This document shows, in pieces, positions 22,611 to 37,306 of a stretch of DNA of 64,000 nt. Source of the stretch: Saururus chinensis (Eukaryota > Streptophyta > Magnoliopsida > Piperales > Saururaceae); the NCBI GenBank assembly GCA_035235625.1, contig CP141148.1:35899057-35963056 (forward strand), written 5' to 3'. The notes under the pieces were generated by a model. That model saw only the letters and a program-made list of their open reading frames with translations, ran no database searches and was not told the DNA's origin. The position numbers were made by a program, and so were the translations under genes. Each line of letters starts with the position of its first letter. Within the stretch, counting starts at the first letter, position 1.

Positions 22611-22869
22611 AGAGGATGGATTGGAGCTGACTTGATTTCCACTTGGTAATGGGATGTGGATCAGATTTGAAGGAGTTTGCGTAATTAGATGCTTCCTTTC
22701 AGTTGGTGAGTTGCTTTACGCTTCCACTATCGTCAATGAGTTATAAAAGCACAATTATATGCCTAACCACGTAAATAAGTTCATAACGTTTGCATAGGAA
22801 AGCATCTATCAAATATAAAAAATAGTCAAGATGTGTAGCAGAATGGAAATTTCACAATGGTCCTGGGAA

Positions 22870-23071
22870 TACTCGCTGCATCCCACATTAATAACTCTAG
22901 TTAGCAAAAATATTTATTTTATATTAATAGCTTTATTTTATTTAATTTAAGTGATTGAGTACTAAAAATATATTATAAGGTTATTTTCTCTTCTTTTAAA
23001 TATAAATTTCACTATTAAATAAATAATATTATTATTTTTAAATATAGCTATTCATGTAGAATGAGGGAGTA
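22870..23071. mobile_element. Stowaway-like MITE (about 200 bp)
   Basis: The ends are ACTCGCTGCATCCCACATTA and the complement of ATTCATGTAGAATGAGGGAG, with TA on both sides. This fits the CTCCCTCCGTCCCATA-type terminal repeat of Tc1/mariner Stowaway elements. The interior is AT-rich and non-coding. Confidence 0.65.
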
Positions 23072-23507
23072 TGCTGCAATGAATTGAGTAAGCGACCATA
23101 ACAATTTAACTTATTCATTCTGTCACGTGTCACAATCATCATTACAAATGGCTTTTCTTTCAGAAATTTTAAAATTCAAGGTTTTGTATTTTAGTTTACT
23201 CAACAGCAGAAAGATGACGGTGTCACTTAATGGAAGAGGTTTTGCTATTAAATAAAATGGTTTTTCTTTTAATGGAAGAGGGTATTTGAATCATGGACTC
23301 CCGTTTTTGTCTCAAAAAGGGAATTGCATAAAGTTAAAGGAAATAAATTTTGATTGAAATAGGTGAAGAGATGGAAATGCTACCCATATATAGCAGAAGG
23401 TGTGCTTTAAACTTTAATTGTCTTTTTCCAAATAAATAAAAGGACAAAGTATTTTGTAGTCTTAGAGCACTCATGATGCGTAGAACTATATGTTAAAGTA
23501 TTTTATA

Positions 23508-23713
23508 CTTTTTTTGTCCAATATTAATAGCTATATTTGTAAAAATAATAATTTTTAATATATAGTAAAACCTACATCTAAGAGAAAGGAAAATTAGTTT
23601 ATGATACTAATTTTTAAATACCCAATAGTTTAAATTGATTAAAATAGAGATATTAATACGGAACAAACCTTTTTTTTTAAAAATAAAGCTATTAATATAA
23701 GACAAAGGGAATA
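23508..23713. mobile_element. Second Stowaway-like MITE (diverged)
   Basis: TTGTCCAATATTAATAGCTA near 23516 is inverted near 23685-23710 (AAGCTATTAATATAAGACAA). The size and internal AT content match the element at 22870-23071. The termini are more diverged, so limits are approximate. Confidence 0.5.
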
Positions 23714-24099
23714 TTTTGTAAATTATGAGTGCGAGCAGCACCCTATGTATTTGTTTAAAACCCTCCTCGATCGGTAGCAAGATGCATTTGATTAAATTCA
23801 TTATTTAATTTGAGTTGTTATTCCTATTTGTTTGTATGATTAAATTTGATCTTATTATATAAAAGCCCTGTTTATATGTGCCTGGGTGCATGCCCATAAT
23901 CTAATTGTGTATGCCTTACACCTAATAGCAATTGCGTGACACTCATAATAGAGGGTGATGGGTTTTATATAACCTGCCAACTCCTTTTTCTACATGAGCC
24001 GCACTGCAGCCCACTTTTAAAATATGACATCAGCTCATATCAACAATTTCCATTCATACACATCTAATATGACTAGGCTCCATGACCAATGCCCTTCAC

Positions 24100-25656
<1,557 letters not shown>

Positions 25657-26521
25657 CCCTTTACCATACTAATAGGGCTCCTAAAATAATACATAAATAT
25701 TGTATTTGGCTCTATTTACTATGTCTTGATCCTCATGTAGCATGTTAGGGGAGCTAGTCATGGAGCCAGTCAAAAAATATTCATTTGGACATATCTAGCC
25801 TGACCAGGGCCAAGTGACTAGCCCACATAGGGCTTTGAATGTGGTACATAGAGGGAACTCACATTTATGTGTAGCTGCCCTCTTATGTACTATGTTCAAA
25901 ACCCTATGTAAGTTGGTCACAGATCAGGAGAACATTTTTGTTTTTGTTATGGTTAGATGAGCTATGTTTTTGTTGAAAGCATGCACATGCAATTTATTAG
26001 TGTTTATGGTTTCATCTTAATTATGTATATCGGGATATGATTCCTCCGATTTCAATTCCTAACCTCCTATTTTGGAATTTTTGATTATGTCTTTTTAGTT
26101 ATGACCTTTTATATTATTTTGAGCCTCAAGAAAATGTATTCTATATATTAGTCCCATTTAAAAAATTCAAGATAGCATACCCATATAGGGTCTGATTTGA
26201 TAGAGCTTATTAATACGAATGCAACATAACCAAAAATATACATATTCCAGTTTGCGAGAGAGGGATTTATGTTACTTTAAAGTTTTAAAAAAATAGTTTA
26301 AAGTCTCATCCAAATTCATTCTTAAAAATTTCATTACCAACCTTAGTTTTGATTCTATGTTGAATTGATTAAATTAAAATTTTAAAAAAGTATTACTTCC
26401 ATTTCAAAAAAATTCCCCCAAACAGCAGGTTAGTTTGGTGATGTTTTTTTAAGGAAAATTTATTTAAATGATATTAACAAAAATTACCGATTTGGATCAC
26501 TTTGGGAAATATTTCCCAAAG

Positions 26522-26830
26522 TAGTGTTCCTTTTTGCCACGCAGGCGCCAGCTAAGCAGTTGGCGCATGCGTGACTTTTTTTTAGTTGATTTCATCCTTT
26601 AGAAGGATGAAATCAGCTTTAAGTTGATTTCGTCCTTCTAAAGGACAAAACTGGTTCAAGTTAAATACACTTGAACCAATTTCGTCCTTTAGAAGGACGA
26701 AATAAACTTAAGACGAAATCACAACACTTAGCCACTTTCGCCCGTCTGCCAAGCTGATTTCGTCCGTTTGAAGGACGAAATTACATAACACTGATTTCGT
26801 CCTTCTAATGGACGAAATCAAGTTATTTTT
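26522..26830. repeat. MULE left terminal inverted repeat
   Basis: It contains several inverted pairs of GATTTCGTCC and GGACGAAATC, each able to fold into a short hairpin. Just outside (26500-26521) is a perfect copy of the 22-bp palindrome that also occurs in SWEET array units. Near 26428-26450 a second fragment of array flank lies in the opposite orientation. Confidence 0.8.
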
Positions 26831-27011
26831 TTTTAAAGATCTGTTTTACACTAAATTTAACATTTGTCCCTATTCATACATTCCACACATTCCATTTCAT
26901 TCCACTCATTTCATGCATATCAAAGATAACATTAAAGTTATTGACATCATTGAATAAAAACAAACATTGTCTATAAATGTTTATCAAATATATTACACAC
27001 AAGGGGAGAAA

Positions 27012-29345
27012 ATATTTAGTTTAAAATAAACATAAAACAACGCAAATGTCGCAATGTCCTACATCCTCGACCTGGACCTCGACGGTGTTGTACAATCTCC
27101 TTCTCATGATCTGCCTGTTCCGGCTCTGGCTCTGGCTGTGGCTCCAGCTCGGGATGTGGCTCTAGCTCTAGCTCTGGCTTAGGATGTGGCTCTAGCCTTG
27201 GCTTTGGCTCCGGCTTAGGAGCTGACTGATGTCATCTATAATATAAAATCGGCTCTGTCTGAGCTACATGTGCAGTGACTCCAAATGATGAACATGGAGG
27301 AGAGCTATGCGCTGCTGATGACGATGGAATATCATGGAATGAAGAGTGCATCAGCTGTGTCTGACGGCCTCGTGGATAAGATAATCTCTAGGGACATCCG
27401 TAATCACCGACTAAAGCAGTGGCAAGCTATTAATGACATCATCATGCTCCCTAATCACCGACTAACATGCTGCTAATAAGTCCTCGCTCGAAGTGTAGGT
27501 GTTAATTGTGTCAATCAAATGTGTATGCGTACGTCGAGCTAGACGAAGCTATTAAAAAATAAATTAAAAATTAGATAAATAATTAATAAGAAATAAGAAA
27601 ATAATATGTGCCTTAATTAACAAAGTTATACTCACCAAAGCTGCCTTGAAGGCTCCTTTAGGCTGATATGTCATCTCCTCTATATCATCGCGGGGCAAAA
27701 TATATCGTCGTGTAATCGGTAAATATCACTGTATATATGCGCTATGCACATCTCACAATGTCGTAGCCATCTCCCCTCCGATAATAGTGGCTCTCCTATC
27801 CTTCCATCAAGCAATATATGATGCATGATGTAATGCCCAGTTGGTAATATGGCGGCCCTGTCGAGTGATGCGATGGATATACGAAACGGGAGACGGTGGG
27901 ACCCCTTGCTCCAGGTTAAACTGGAGCATTACCCGATCCAGCACATACATCTCTACTATCTTGTAACATATTAATGGAATACAAGATAGCCACACGTCTC
28001 GACCATTAGTACATAGAGGAGGTAAGGCAGCCAATACTTCCAGTGAGTACGGCTGCCAAATAACCTATACAATATATAAAGATAATTTAACTTAAAAAAT
28101 GACAATATTTTTTATAATCACTACAAAAAAAGTTTAACACATCAATAAAATTACCTAATATGGCCACTGGTGGTCTAACTCCCCTCTGTACAATCGGAGG
28201 ACTCCTTGTGGATTTTTCGTTTTTAGTTCTCTTTCTCCGAACATTCCACCTTAAGGAGTTAAATTTTAAAAAATGAGTTAAGCAAATGTATATAAAACAA
28301 TGCTAAAATAATTAAGTGTTAAACAAAAATAAAGCCTACCTCACTCCTAATGGAGCACCCTTTGCTAAGCGACTCATCTCAGCACTTGGTTGTCCGACGT
28401 GTAAATGCTCCCACAACCATAGTTATGTCAGAAAATATGAACATATTAAATAAAATTAAAGAATTATACGTGAGAAAAACTATTTAAAGTTATAAATCTA
28501 TTTACCTGAAGAAGGGTCAGGCAGCCTGCAATCCCCGAGGTCATTGCCTGACATGCTTTCCCTAACTCTCGGTATAAAAATGTAAGAGTAGCACTGCCCC
28601 ATGAATATGCACCTACCGTGTCAAAATCCTCAAGGAGGGAGAGATAGGCCACATGTACATGGCTACTCGTGGTATCTACAAACATCGTCGCTCCAAGTAG
28701 ATGTAAAAGATAGGCTCGTGCATGCTGCTCGATAACTACCTCTGTAGCATCGGCTGGGAGCTCTCGAAACTCCTGTAAGAGCCATCAAAGGCTCACTCGG
28801 CTACCATGCATGAATGTAGCAGGAGGAGCTCTACCAAGGAGTCTAACTAATATATCACTATGAGCTCCTCCTGTTGTGCCTGTCACCGCATGGCCATTGA
28901 TGCGAAGTCCTAATAGAACTACCACATCCATGAGAGTGATGGACATCTCTCCATAGGGCAAATGGAACGTCTGCGTCTCCCTCCTCCATCTCTCAACAAG
29001 AGCTGTCAATAGAGGCCAATCGAGATAGACGTACCTAAGATGAATGAAATGCCTAAATCCCGCTCGCTCAATATAGGGCAGCATACAATCATGCACTGGC
29101 CAATGACGGAGATACGTAAAGTGATCGGTGCACTCAAGGCACCCAGGATCCTATAATAAATTTAAAAATTATAACCCATCATACTATATAGTCAAAAAAA
29201 TGAAATAAGTTTTAAAAAGAGTTATCATACCTCTCCTCTCCAAATAGCTGTCGACCTATGTGTCTCCTCCTGTGAAAGTACAAAATCATCAATCGGGCCT
29301 AGCCCGTAAGATGGATCTGCATGATCCATATGATATGCGGATGGA
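27012..29345 (-). pseudogene. Plant mobile domain (PMD) gene carried by the MULE
   Basis: Minus-strand segments spell the aminotransferase-like plant mobile domain (MAIN/MAIL type): LPYIERAGFRHFIHL, WPLLTALVERWRRETQTFHL, GEMSITLMDVVVLLGLRING, SWGSATLTFLYRELG and WQPYSLEVLAAL, in order across 29096-27900. Introns appear to separate them, as AT-rich gaps with plausible splice ends lie near 29160, 28460, 28330 and 28140. A C-terminal tail of Glu-Pro repeats (EPKPRLEPHPKPELELEP) ends in RRGPGRG near 27070. PMD proteins are known both as host silencing factors and as passengers of MULEs. Stops at the ends of several segments (HHASYIA-stop, GSRVSL-stop) suggest decay, though some may be intron boundaries. 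Confidence 0.75.
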
Positions 29346-29585
29346 GAATTAAGATCACATCATTATTCGTCAGGAACATTTTTATCATACCTAAAATAGA
29401 GAATAAATAAATAGATTGATTATATGTTTACCAATCAACAAGAGGATTTCTACATGCTCTACTATTGTGCCCACTTTGTTTACACCTCCCGTATTTATAT
29501 CCTCCTCTACCATCTCTTTCCATCATTCCATGGTCCATTGTATTCCTAATACGAACAGACCGTGGGTGACCAGGTTGCCTTGTTA

Positions 29586-32287
29586 CTATTGGAGGGTACA
29601 ACACAAAAGGTATATCCCTCTCCTAATACTCCCGAACACGAGGAGAATTAAATTCTGCGGAGTAAACATTTTTATAAGTGGACGATGTGTAAAACAATGA
29701 TGCCTATATCGGCTCCGCCGCTTTGCCCACACGGCGATAATGTGAGTGCAAGGATAACCATAAACCTGATGGATGTTGCATGTACAAGTATGCATTCTAG
29801 CATTTACCATAACCTTCCGGCCACGAATAGACGTCACTTCGTATTGATTGCTATTGATCCTATTAACTATATACTCCCCAATTTTTCTTATTTGTTCTCT
29901 CATTATTGCTTCCACTTTGGGAGTATACGGGGTGGCCATGGCAAATGCTGAAGACGATCGTTTAACGAAGAATTTTATGACCCGATAAAAAATAGCTGAC
30001 ACTAAAGCCTGCATGGGTAATCCTCGTACCCCCTTCAATACACTATTTAAACTTTCGGCCATATTTATAGTCGTCATGCCAAATGTCCTACAACCACCAT
30101 TGGCAAGGGACCACTGTGCATGCAGGATGCAATTCTCCCCCTAAGAGGAGATGTTTTGCCCTAGGACTCTCCTGACCAATCAAGTCCATTTTAGCAACAA
30201 ACTTTTCTACTGTAAGTGCACAAGCTGCTGCCCCAATCAAGTCCGTCAGTGTATCATTTTTTAACTCCTTAAAATTTTCTTTTATGTGACAGATGCAATA
30301 ACGATGGTGGTACAGAGGCTCGGGAAGAACCTCAGGCACTGCCTTTTGAAGACCCTTATGCCGACCTAAAATAATGACGATGTTCGTCATGCCCATCAGT
30401 ACATGATCCCTCAGTTCCATTAAGACCCATTTCCAATTGTCTCCATGTTCCTTCCCGACAAGCCCGAATGCTAGAGGAAATAATCCATTGTTTCCATCTG
30501 TAGCCGTTGCAGCCATAAGAGCTCCAGGATATCCGTCATACAAGTGAGTGGCATCAATACCAATCATAGGGATGCAATGTCAAAACCCAGCTATAGACGG
30601 CCCAAATGCCCAAAACAACCATGTAAATCTCCTACAAGTGCCACCATCTGCACGAGGTACTACATCATCCTCTAAGCGGTAGTAGGTGTCAGGATTCGCT
30701 TCTTTCACCGCCCTTAAGTACATTGGCAACAATTTATATGATTCCACCCAATCCCCATAAATAGCCTTAATCACCATATTCCTTCCTGCCCATGCTTTCT
30801 TATAGGATATGTCAACATGATACTTCTTCATTCTTTGAATAATATCCCCCGGTGTGAGAGTTAATTCGGCTTGGATAGCGGGCATTATGACATTCGAAAT
30901 AAAGGAGGCACTGCACTGCCTATGATCTGTGCTAAGCTGGGCATTCCGACATGTGTGGTCACCTTTGTACGTCTTCAATTTCAAGAACCCTCCACCCCTT
31001 TTTAATGAGCCACGAACTCTCCAAGGGCAAGTACTATCAATGCACTTCACTAGGTACTCTGAAAAATTTGTTCGTACAACCTTCTATTCGACATGATTTT
31101 GAATGGAATACTTCTGCAAGGCTATAACGAACACTTCTTTATTCTCAAAGATGCGGTTAACATATAACTCATCTTCATTTTGTTGGTCCATATCCATGGC
31201 AGAATTAACTGCCACATCTACCTCCTCATTTGTGATATGTGCATAGAGTGGCTCCACTTCATAGTATAGCGGCTCTTCATCATCCACATTCATATCATTT
31301 ACGACAATAGCATTGTCTACTGCATCATCCCCCTCGCTGTCAACCATCTGTTGAGCGCTTTCTTAACCTCTAACCTCTTCTTCGTTCAAATTTGAATCTT
31401 CTCCACTTACTTCACCAATATTATCTTCACCTTCATTAGCCTCATTTTCATCAATATCTTCATCGTAGACATATGCCCCCCTACATAAGAACATCGCATA
31501 TGTATTAAATTACATATGCCTAAAAATGTTATATTCATCTATGAATATAAATTTCACCTTTGATTAGATGGTCCAGCATCGGTATGACTAACATACGTGT
31601 AAGGGTAATGAATACACATCGAACTTTGAGTTCCATACCATGCACTGCCTTGGGACATTTGAAAGCTAAATGGCTCATGTGCATGTGTTGTGGACCTTCC
31701 ATATTACACATAAATAAAATTCAAAATTTAGCATCCTATATTTAACTAATAATTATAAGATTCAAAAAGGATTTACAACTTAATAAACCTTACCTCCAAT
31801 TCGGTCCACTTCCAAGGTAAATAGGGGCAGATGACATATGATGTTCATTTGAAGCTACTGTTATAGATAAATTCTCTTCTTCTTCGTCATCCACCGGCAT
31901 TTGCATATGCATTTCATTGTTCACATTTCTATCTGAGCTCCTGTGTGAACTCCTATGAGAGCTTCTGTGAGAGCTCCTATGTAAACTACTTCGCCTTTCA
32001 CTAGTCACTCAGGCCTCTTTTTTGAAAAATAACTCGAAAGAAATTTTGTGACATGAGTGGTGAAACATAAAACCCATTGATGTATCATCATTTATGCACA
32101 TTAGTATCATTCTCGATCCATATGACGGAATATTACATTTTATAGTAATTTTCCATATACTTCGATCCAACCCAACCTTGCTTGCTACGTGCATCTCAAA
32201 TATATCAAATGTATATGGTTTCTTAATTAATAATCCTTCTATGCGTCCATCGTAGTTAATTAAAAAACTAATCATTTCTTCTGCCAT
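29586..32287 (-). pseudogene. MULE transposase (MuDR family), decayed
   Basis: On the minus strand: an N-terminal PB1-like region from ATG at 32287 (MAEEMISFLINYDGRIEGLL), a Ser-His-Arg repeat near 31950, an acidic linker at about 31100-31480, a MuDR zinc-binding region (KCIDSTCPWRVRGS) near 31030, and the DDE core starting IGIDATHLYDGYPGALMAA at about 30560. It ends with a SWIM zinc finger (CTCNIHQVYGYPCTH) near 29740. Breaks include a TGA near 32008, a TAG near 31084, a TGA near 30580 and a frameshift near 30080. The second catalytic Asp of the usual SDRHKG motif reads LGRHKG, so the active site is also lost. An intron is likely near 31700-31790 (GAG/GTAAGG donor). The element cannot make its own transposase. 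Confidence 0.85.
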
Positions 32288-33237
32288 CTCTATTCACTTA
32301 ATTCATAAACAATAAATTAAAATAATATTAGATCAAGCAATCTCTTTATACCTATTTATAAAAATATTAAACTAAAGACTAATCAGTCCCTAAAGACTTT
32401 AGAAAAGAGGAGCAAATTCCAAGTTCATTAGACTATAATGAGTAGCAAACACGCCACAATAATATAGACTTCTTAGCTTTGAATAAGAGATGAATAAATT
32501 ATGCAATCTAGGCCTTGGTCCCTTTTTCTTTGACAATATAACAAATCTTATTTATTTATTCGGTCTAGTTCATCTTAGGACTTGGTAAAATATTTCTATG
32601 TTAATTTAATGAATCTAATTAGTACAAGTCCGGGCACACACAGTCAAGGCCCTAACAATTGAATATTTAATCACACAAAATTTCTAAGATGAACTAACAA
32701 AATTCGCTAACAATTTCATCATTTTTTAAGACTAATATTACACAAGAAGATTATTAAAATCTAACAATTGAATCTTTAAGGCATACATTACGGAAAATTA
32801 CAAAATTCACAGTCAATGCCATAACAATTGAATCTTTAAACACACAAAATTCCTAAGATGAACTAACAAACTTCCCTAACAATTGAAACTTTAAGCACAC
32901 AAAATCGCTTTTAAGGACTAACATAATACAAGAAGATCACTAAAATCTAACAATTAAATCATTAAGGCATACATTACAGAAAATTACAAAATTATCTAAC
33001 TAGATTAAACGTATCAAATTCCTAAATTAAAATAGGGCAAAAAAATACCTAAATCATCTTGGCAACAGGGCGGCGGTCAAAACAGAGCTCAATCAAGGCT
33101 GAGTGGACGAAATCAAGGCTGGGGCAGACTCAATCAAGGCTGGGGCGGACTCAATCAAGGCAAGGCTGACGAGATCGCAGCGGAGCGAAAAGTCGGGACG
33201 AAGAAAACCGCAGAACAGACGGGAGGCGGAGGTTCTA

Positions 33238-33494
33238 TAAAAAGACGACAATTTTGTCCGTTAAAAGGACGAAATCGTTTTCTGCCCAGTCGCGGTTTTG
33301 TCCTTAAGAAGGACGAAATCAGCTTAAGTTGGTTTCGTCCTTCTAAAGGACGAAATCGGTTCCACTGTATTAAAACGTGAACCAGTTTCGTCTTTTAGAA
33401 GGACTAAATCCACTTAAAGCTGATTTCGTCCTTCTAAAGGATGAAATCAACTAAAAAAAAGCCATGCAGGCGTCTATGTGGCAAAAAGGAACAC
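33238..33494. repeat. MULE right terminal inverted repeat
   Basis: This is the inverted match of 26522-26830, with four or more GATTTCGTCC / GGACGAAATC hairpin modules, ending GGCAAAAAGGAACACC. The following sequence (ATTATTTAAATAACTTTCC) is array flank that lacks the 22-bp palindrome normally found before it. Confidence 0.8.
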
Positions 33495-36203
33495 CAATTA
33501 TTTAAATAACTTTCCTTATTTATATCAAAGAAAATAATTATATAAAAAGTAATATAAAAAACTATATTTTCCCATCCATAATAAGTGGTGTAGAAAGTAA
33601 AAATTCCTAATAAGAGAACCTTAATAAATACTCCGATTAAATTTCTAACCACAAATACTATGTTCAACTTCACTAATGGGGATCCATATAAGATCCATAT
33701 TATGTAGTTCGAGAGTCGCCATGTATGTCTTAGCTCTAAATTTTTAGTTTACCTTATCTCTAATATGTACCAGAAAGTTAGTCTAGTAATAACAACAAAA
33801 AATTGTAAGTAAGAAACTATTTTAAATTTTTTGAACAATTAATCATAAAATGTAGTTATTTACACCTTAATAAACTTCATTGTCTAAAGGATGAAAACAT
33901 TTAATTTTTTTAAAAAAACTTAGCCTTTAGAATGACGAAATTAACTTAAACTTGATTAGTTAATTTTTTTTTTAAAAAAACCATGCAGGAGAGCTAGCGC
34001 CTATATGGCAAAAACCAACACTACTTTGGAAAATATTTTTAAAAACAGTTTGGTATTTTTTTAATTATTATTAAATATTTTTTCCTATTTATATTAAAGA
34101 AATTAATTATATAAAAAGTAATATAAAAATCTATATTTACCCCTCCAGAATCGGCGGTGTATAAACTAACAATTCCTACAAAAAGAACCTTAATAAATAC
34201 TCCAATTAAGTTTGTAACCACAAATACGGTGTTCAACTTCACTAAAGGGGATCCATATAGGATCCACATTATAGAGTTAAAGAAAGTCGCCATGTACGTC
34301 TTAGCTATGAATTTTTTAGTTTGCCTTTCTTCCATATGTACCAAAAAGTTGGTCTTGTAATAACAAAAAAACATGGAAGTAAGAAATTATTTTAATTTTT
34401 TTCAACAATTAATAATAAAATGTAGTTATTTACACCCTTATATCCATTGTCTAAAAAATGAAATTACTTAATTTTTTTAAAACGACGAAATCAACTTAAA
34501 CTTGATTTCGTCTTTCAAAAAGATGAAATCAATTAAATTTTTTTAAAAAAACCCACAAAAACCAACACCACTTTAGAAAATATTTCCCTAAGAAAGTTAG
34601 TTTGGTAATTATTATTTTTCATTATTATTTAAATAATTTTCTTATTTATATCAAAGCAATTAATTATATAAAAAGTAATATAAAAAGCTATATTTACCTC
34701 TCAATGATCGGTGGTGTATAAACTAAAAATTCATATAAAGAGAACTTAAATAAATATTCACATTAAGTTTGTAACCACAAATATTGTGTTCAACTTCACT
34801 AATGCAGATTTATATATGATCTAAATTATACCGTTAAAGAGAGTCGCCATGTACGTCTTAAGTCTAAATTTTTCAATTTACCTTCTCTTTTATATGTACT
34901 AGAAAGTTAGTCTAAAAAAAAATTGTTAGTAAGAAATTATTTTAAATTTTTTGAACAATTAATAATAAAATATTGTTATTTACACCCTAATAAACTACAT
35001 TGTCTAAAGGACGAAATCACTTAATTTTCTTTAAAATGATTTCATTCTTTGGAAAGACAAAATCAACTTAGTTAAATTTTTATTAAAAAAACAGCTACAC
35101 AGGCATCAATGCTTGGCTCGTGCCTACAGGTCAAAAACCAACACTACTTTGAGAAATATTTCCCAAAGCGGGATAGTTTGGTATTATTTTTTAATTATTA
35201 TTTAAATAGCTTTCCTATAGGATCCCCATTATATAGTTGAAGAGAGTCGCCATCTACGTCTTTGCTCTAAATTTTTTAATTTGCCTTTTTCTATATTTAA
35301 AATAATGTTATTATAACAATAACAAAAAAAATTTCTAAGTAAGAAATTATTTGAACTTTTTTGCACAATTAATAATATAATGTAGTTATTTACACCCTAG
35401 TAAACTCCATTGTTCGAAAGACGAAATCTACTTCCATATTTAAGTTGATTTCGTCGTTCCAAAGGATGAAATTAGTTAAAAAAAATTTTAAACAAAAGCC
35501 TTGGAGGTGCCAACACTCTGTGTCAAAAACCAACACCACTTTGGAAAATTAGTTTGGTGATTATTTTTTAATTATTATTTAAATAACTTTCCCTATTTAT
35601 ATAGAATCAAATAATTATATAAAAAGTAATATAAAAAACTATATTTACCCCTCCAGAATCGGTGGTGTAGAAACTAAAAATTCTTACAAAGAGAACCTAA
35701 ATAAATACTCCGATTTAGTTTATAACCACAAATACTGTGTTCAACTTCACTAATGGGGATCTATATAGGATCCACATTATATAGTTGAAGAGAGTCACCA
35801 TCTACATCTCAGCTCTAAATTTTTTAGTTTGCTTTCTCTTCCATATGTACAAGAAAGTTCGTTTAACAATAACAAAAAAAATATGTAAGCAAGAAATTAT
35901 TTTAAATTTTTTGAATAATTAATAATAAAATGTAGTTATTTACACCCTGATAAACTCCATTGTCTGAAAGATGGAATCACTTAATTTTCTTTAAAACGAT
36001 TCCATCATTCGGAAGGACGAAATCAACTTAAGCTTGAGTTCATCATTCCAAAGGATGAAATCAGTTAATTTTTTTTAAAATAAGAGCCACAAAAACCAAT
36101 ACAACTTTGGAAAATATTTCCCAAAGAAAGTTAATTTGGTAATTATTATTTTAATTATTATTTAAATAATTTTTTTATTTATATTATAGCAATTAATTAT
36201 ATA
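33495..36203 (-). repeat. SWEET exon-3 tandem array, block 2 (about 5 units)
   Basis: Same unit as block 1 and same orientation. Exon 5' ends fall near 33783, 34354, 34910, 35300 and 35860. The copy ending near 34354 has a one-base loss in KRRQ (GGAAGAAAGGC) but is otherwise close to open: KTYMATFFNSIMWILYGSPL. The unit ending near 35300 lacks most of the exon. The block stops at a TA dinucleotide where the element 36204-37306 is inserted, and resumes exactly after it. Confidence 0.9.
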
Positions 36204-37306
36204 CTCCCTCTGCCCTATATTAATAGCTCCAATTAGAAAAAAAAATGTTATATAATAATTGCTCCATTTCACTTGATTTAAGCCTAAATTAATCTATTAT
36301 GATTCTCATAGCTTTCACGCTTCCACTTTTTGACCGAGATATCTAATCTGTATTTTTTTCCATTCCTCCTCTAGCCTCTTAAATTTTTCTCCGTAATCTG
36401 CCAGCTCCAGTTCTCATGGCCTCCACTCCTTCCCATCGACTCATCCTCTAGAACAACAAGGGAAATTAGGAAGTGAATAGGACCTTGGAGTCCACCTGCG
36501 AGCTCAGACTAAAAAATGTGGTGAGCTTCTCTGTCGAGCTCGGAACATCCTCCCCGAGGTGCAAAACCTCCTCCTTGATCCTCTTCACCTAGTTGTGCAC
36601 GGCTCTGCACCTCCCATCCCTGTTGACTACTACACCGCTCGTGGTCCCCAGAAAGCCCCATAGAAGGGGAACCGGAGCCAACTAGGCCGTTGTTGCGGTT
36701 TTGTTTCACCTCCGCCGGGCCTTAGTTAGTGGCCTCTATGCACGGGTCATATTTTTTTGCAGCGTGCAGTGCCTCAATGGGGCACCTTCTGCCACATAAG
36801 TAGGTAGAGGAAGTGGTCGACCTTGGAGTCAAAGAACGGGAGGTGATGGTGGGGCCTGGGAGAGCAGTGATCGGAGTTGGAGTTGATGCTGAGAGGAATG
36901 AGCACTAAAGAGGCATGGGAGGGTAGAGATGCTGGGGAGGGGGAACATGTGGACGACGTAAAGGGCGGTGCTGGAGGGCGGTGCAAAGGTGGTGGTGGTG
37001 AAGTGGGTGAGGGAGAAGCGGAGCTACAAGGAAGTTCGTCAAATACTCAAGAAACATCGGTCTGGTGAGGCACTAGAATATGGTGGCGCTTCCCACTTAC
37101 TACTACTCCAGAGACGAGCTCCTTGTCGCTTTTGATATCTTCTCCAAAAATCAATGTTCTTTTCAAATAACAAAAAAAATTAGATGTGACTCAGGACTCC
37201 TCAAGCATAATATCCATTTTTATTATGCTGATATTTAGGTGAGCTCATGATAAGATAAAAATTACCAAAAAAAAGAAATGGAGCTATTAATATAGGATGG
37301 AAGGAG
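36204..37306. mobile_element. Large Stowaway-like element (1.1 kb) with GC-rich cargo
   Basis: The ends are CTCCCTCTGCCCTATATTAA and the complement of TTAATATAGGATGGAAGGAG, extending to AGCTCCA on both sides, with a TA target duplication. Removing it restores the array unit (ATTATATA/AAAAGTAATATA). Stowaway MITEs are normally 100-400 bp. Here 36360-37140 is GC-rich and gene-like, with frames such as VVVVKWVREKRSYKEVRQIL on the plus strand, but I recognise no family. It may be captured host DNA. Confidence 0.7.

Larger units (their letters stand above)
26522..33494 (-). mobile_element. MULE (Mutator-like) transposon with plant mobile domain gene
   Basis: The ends match each other in inverted orientation over about 190 bp. 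The left end is GTGTTCCTTTTTGCCAC at 26525, and the right end is its complement ending near 33493. Within the ends the palindromic GGACGAAATC modules and the TTTTTTTTAGTTGATTTCAT block correspond. Inside are two minus-strand genes, a transposase (29586-32287) and a plant-mobile-domain gene (27012-29345). I could not find a convincing 9-bp target duplication, because both flanks are array-type sequence that shares homology with the ends. The element is about 7 kb, and both genes are decayed. Confidence 0.85.
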
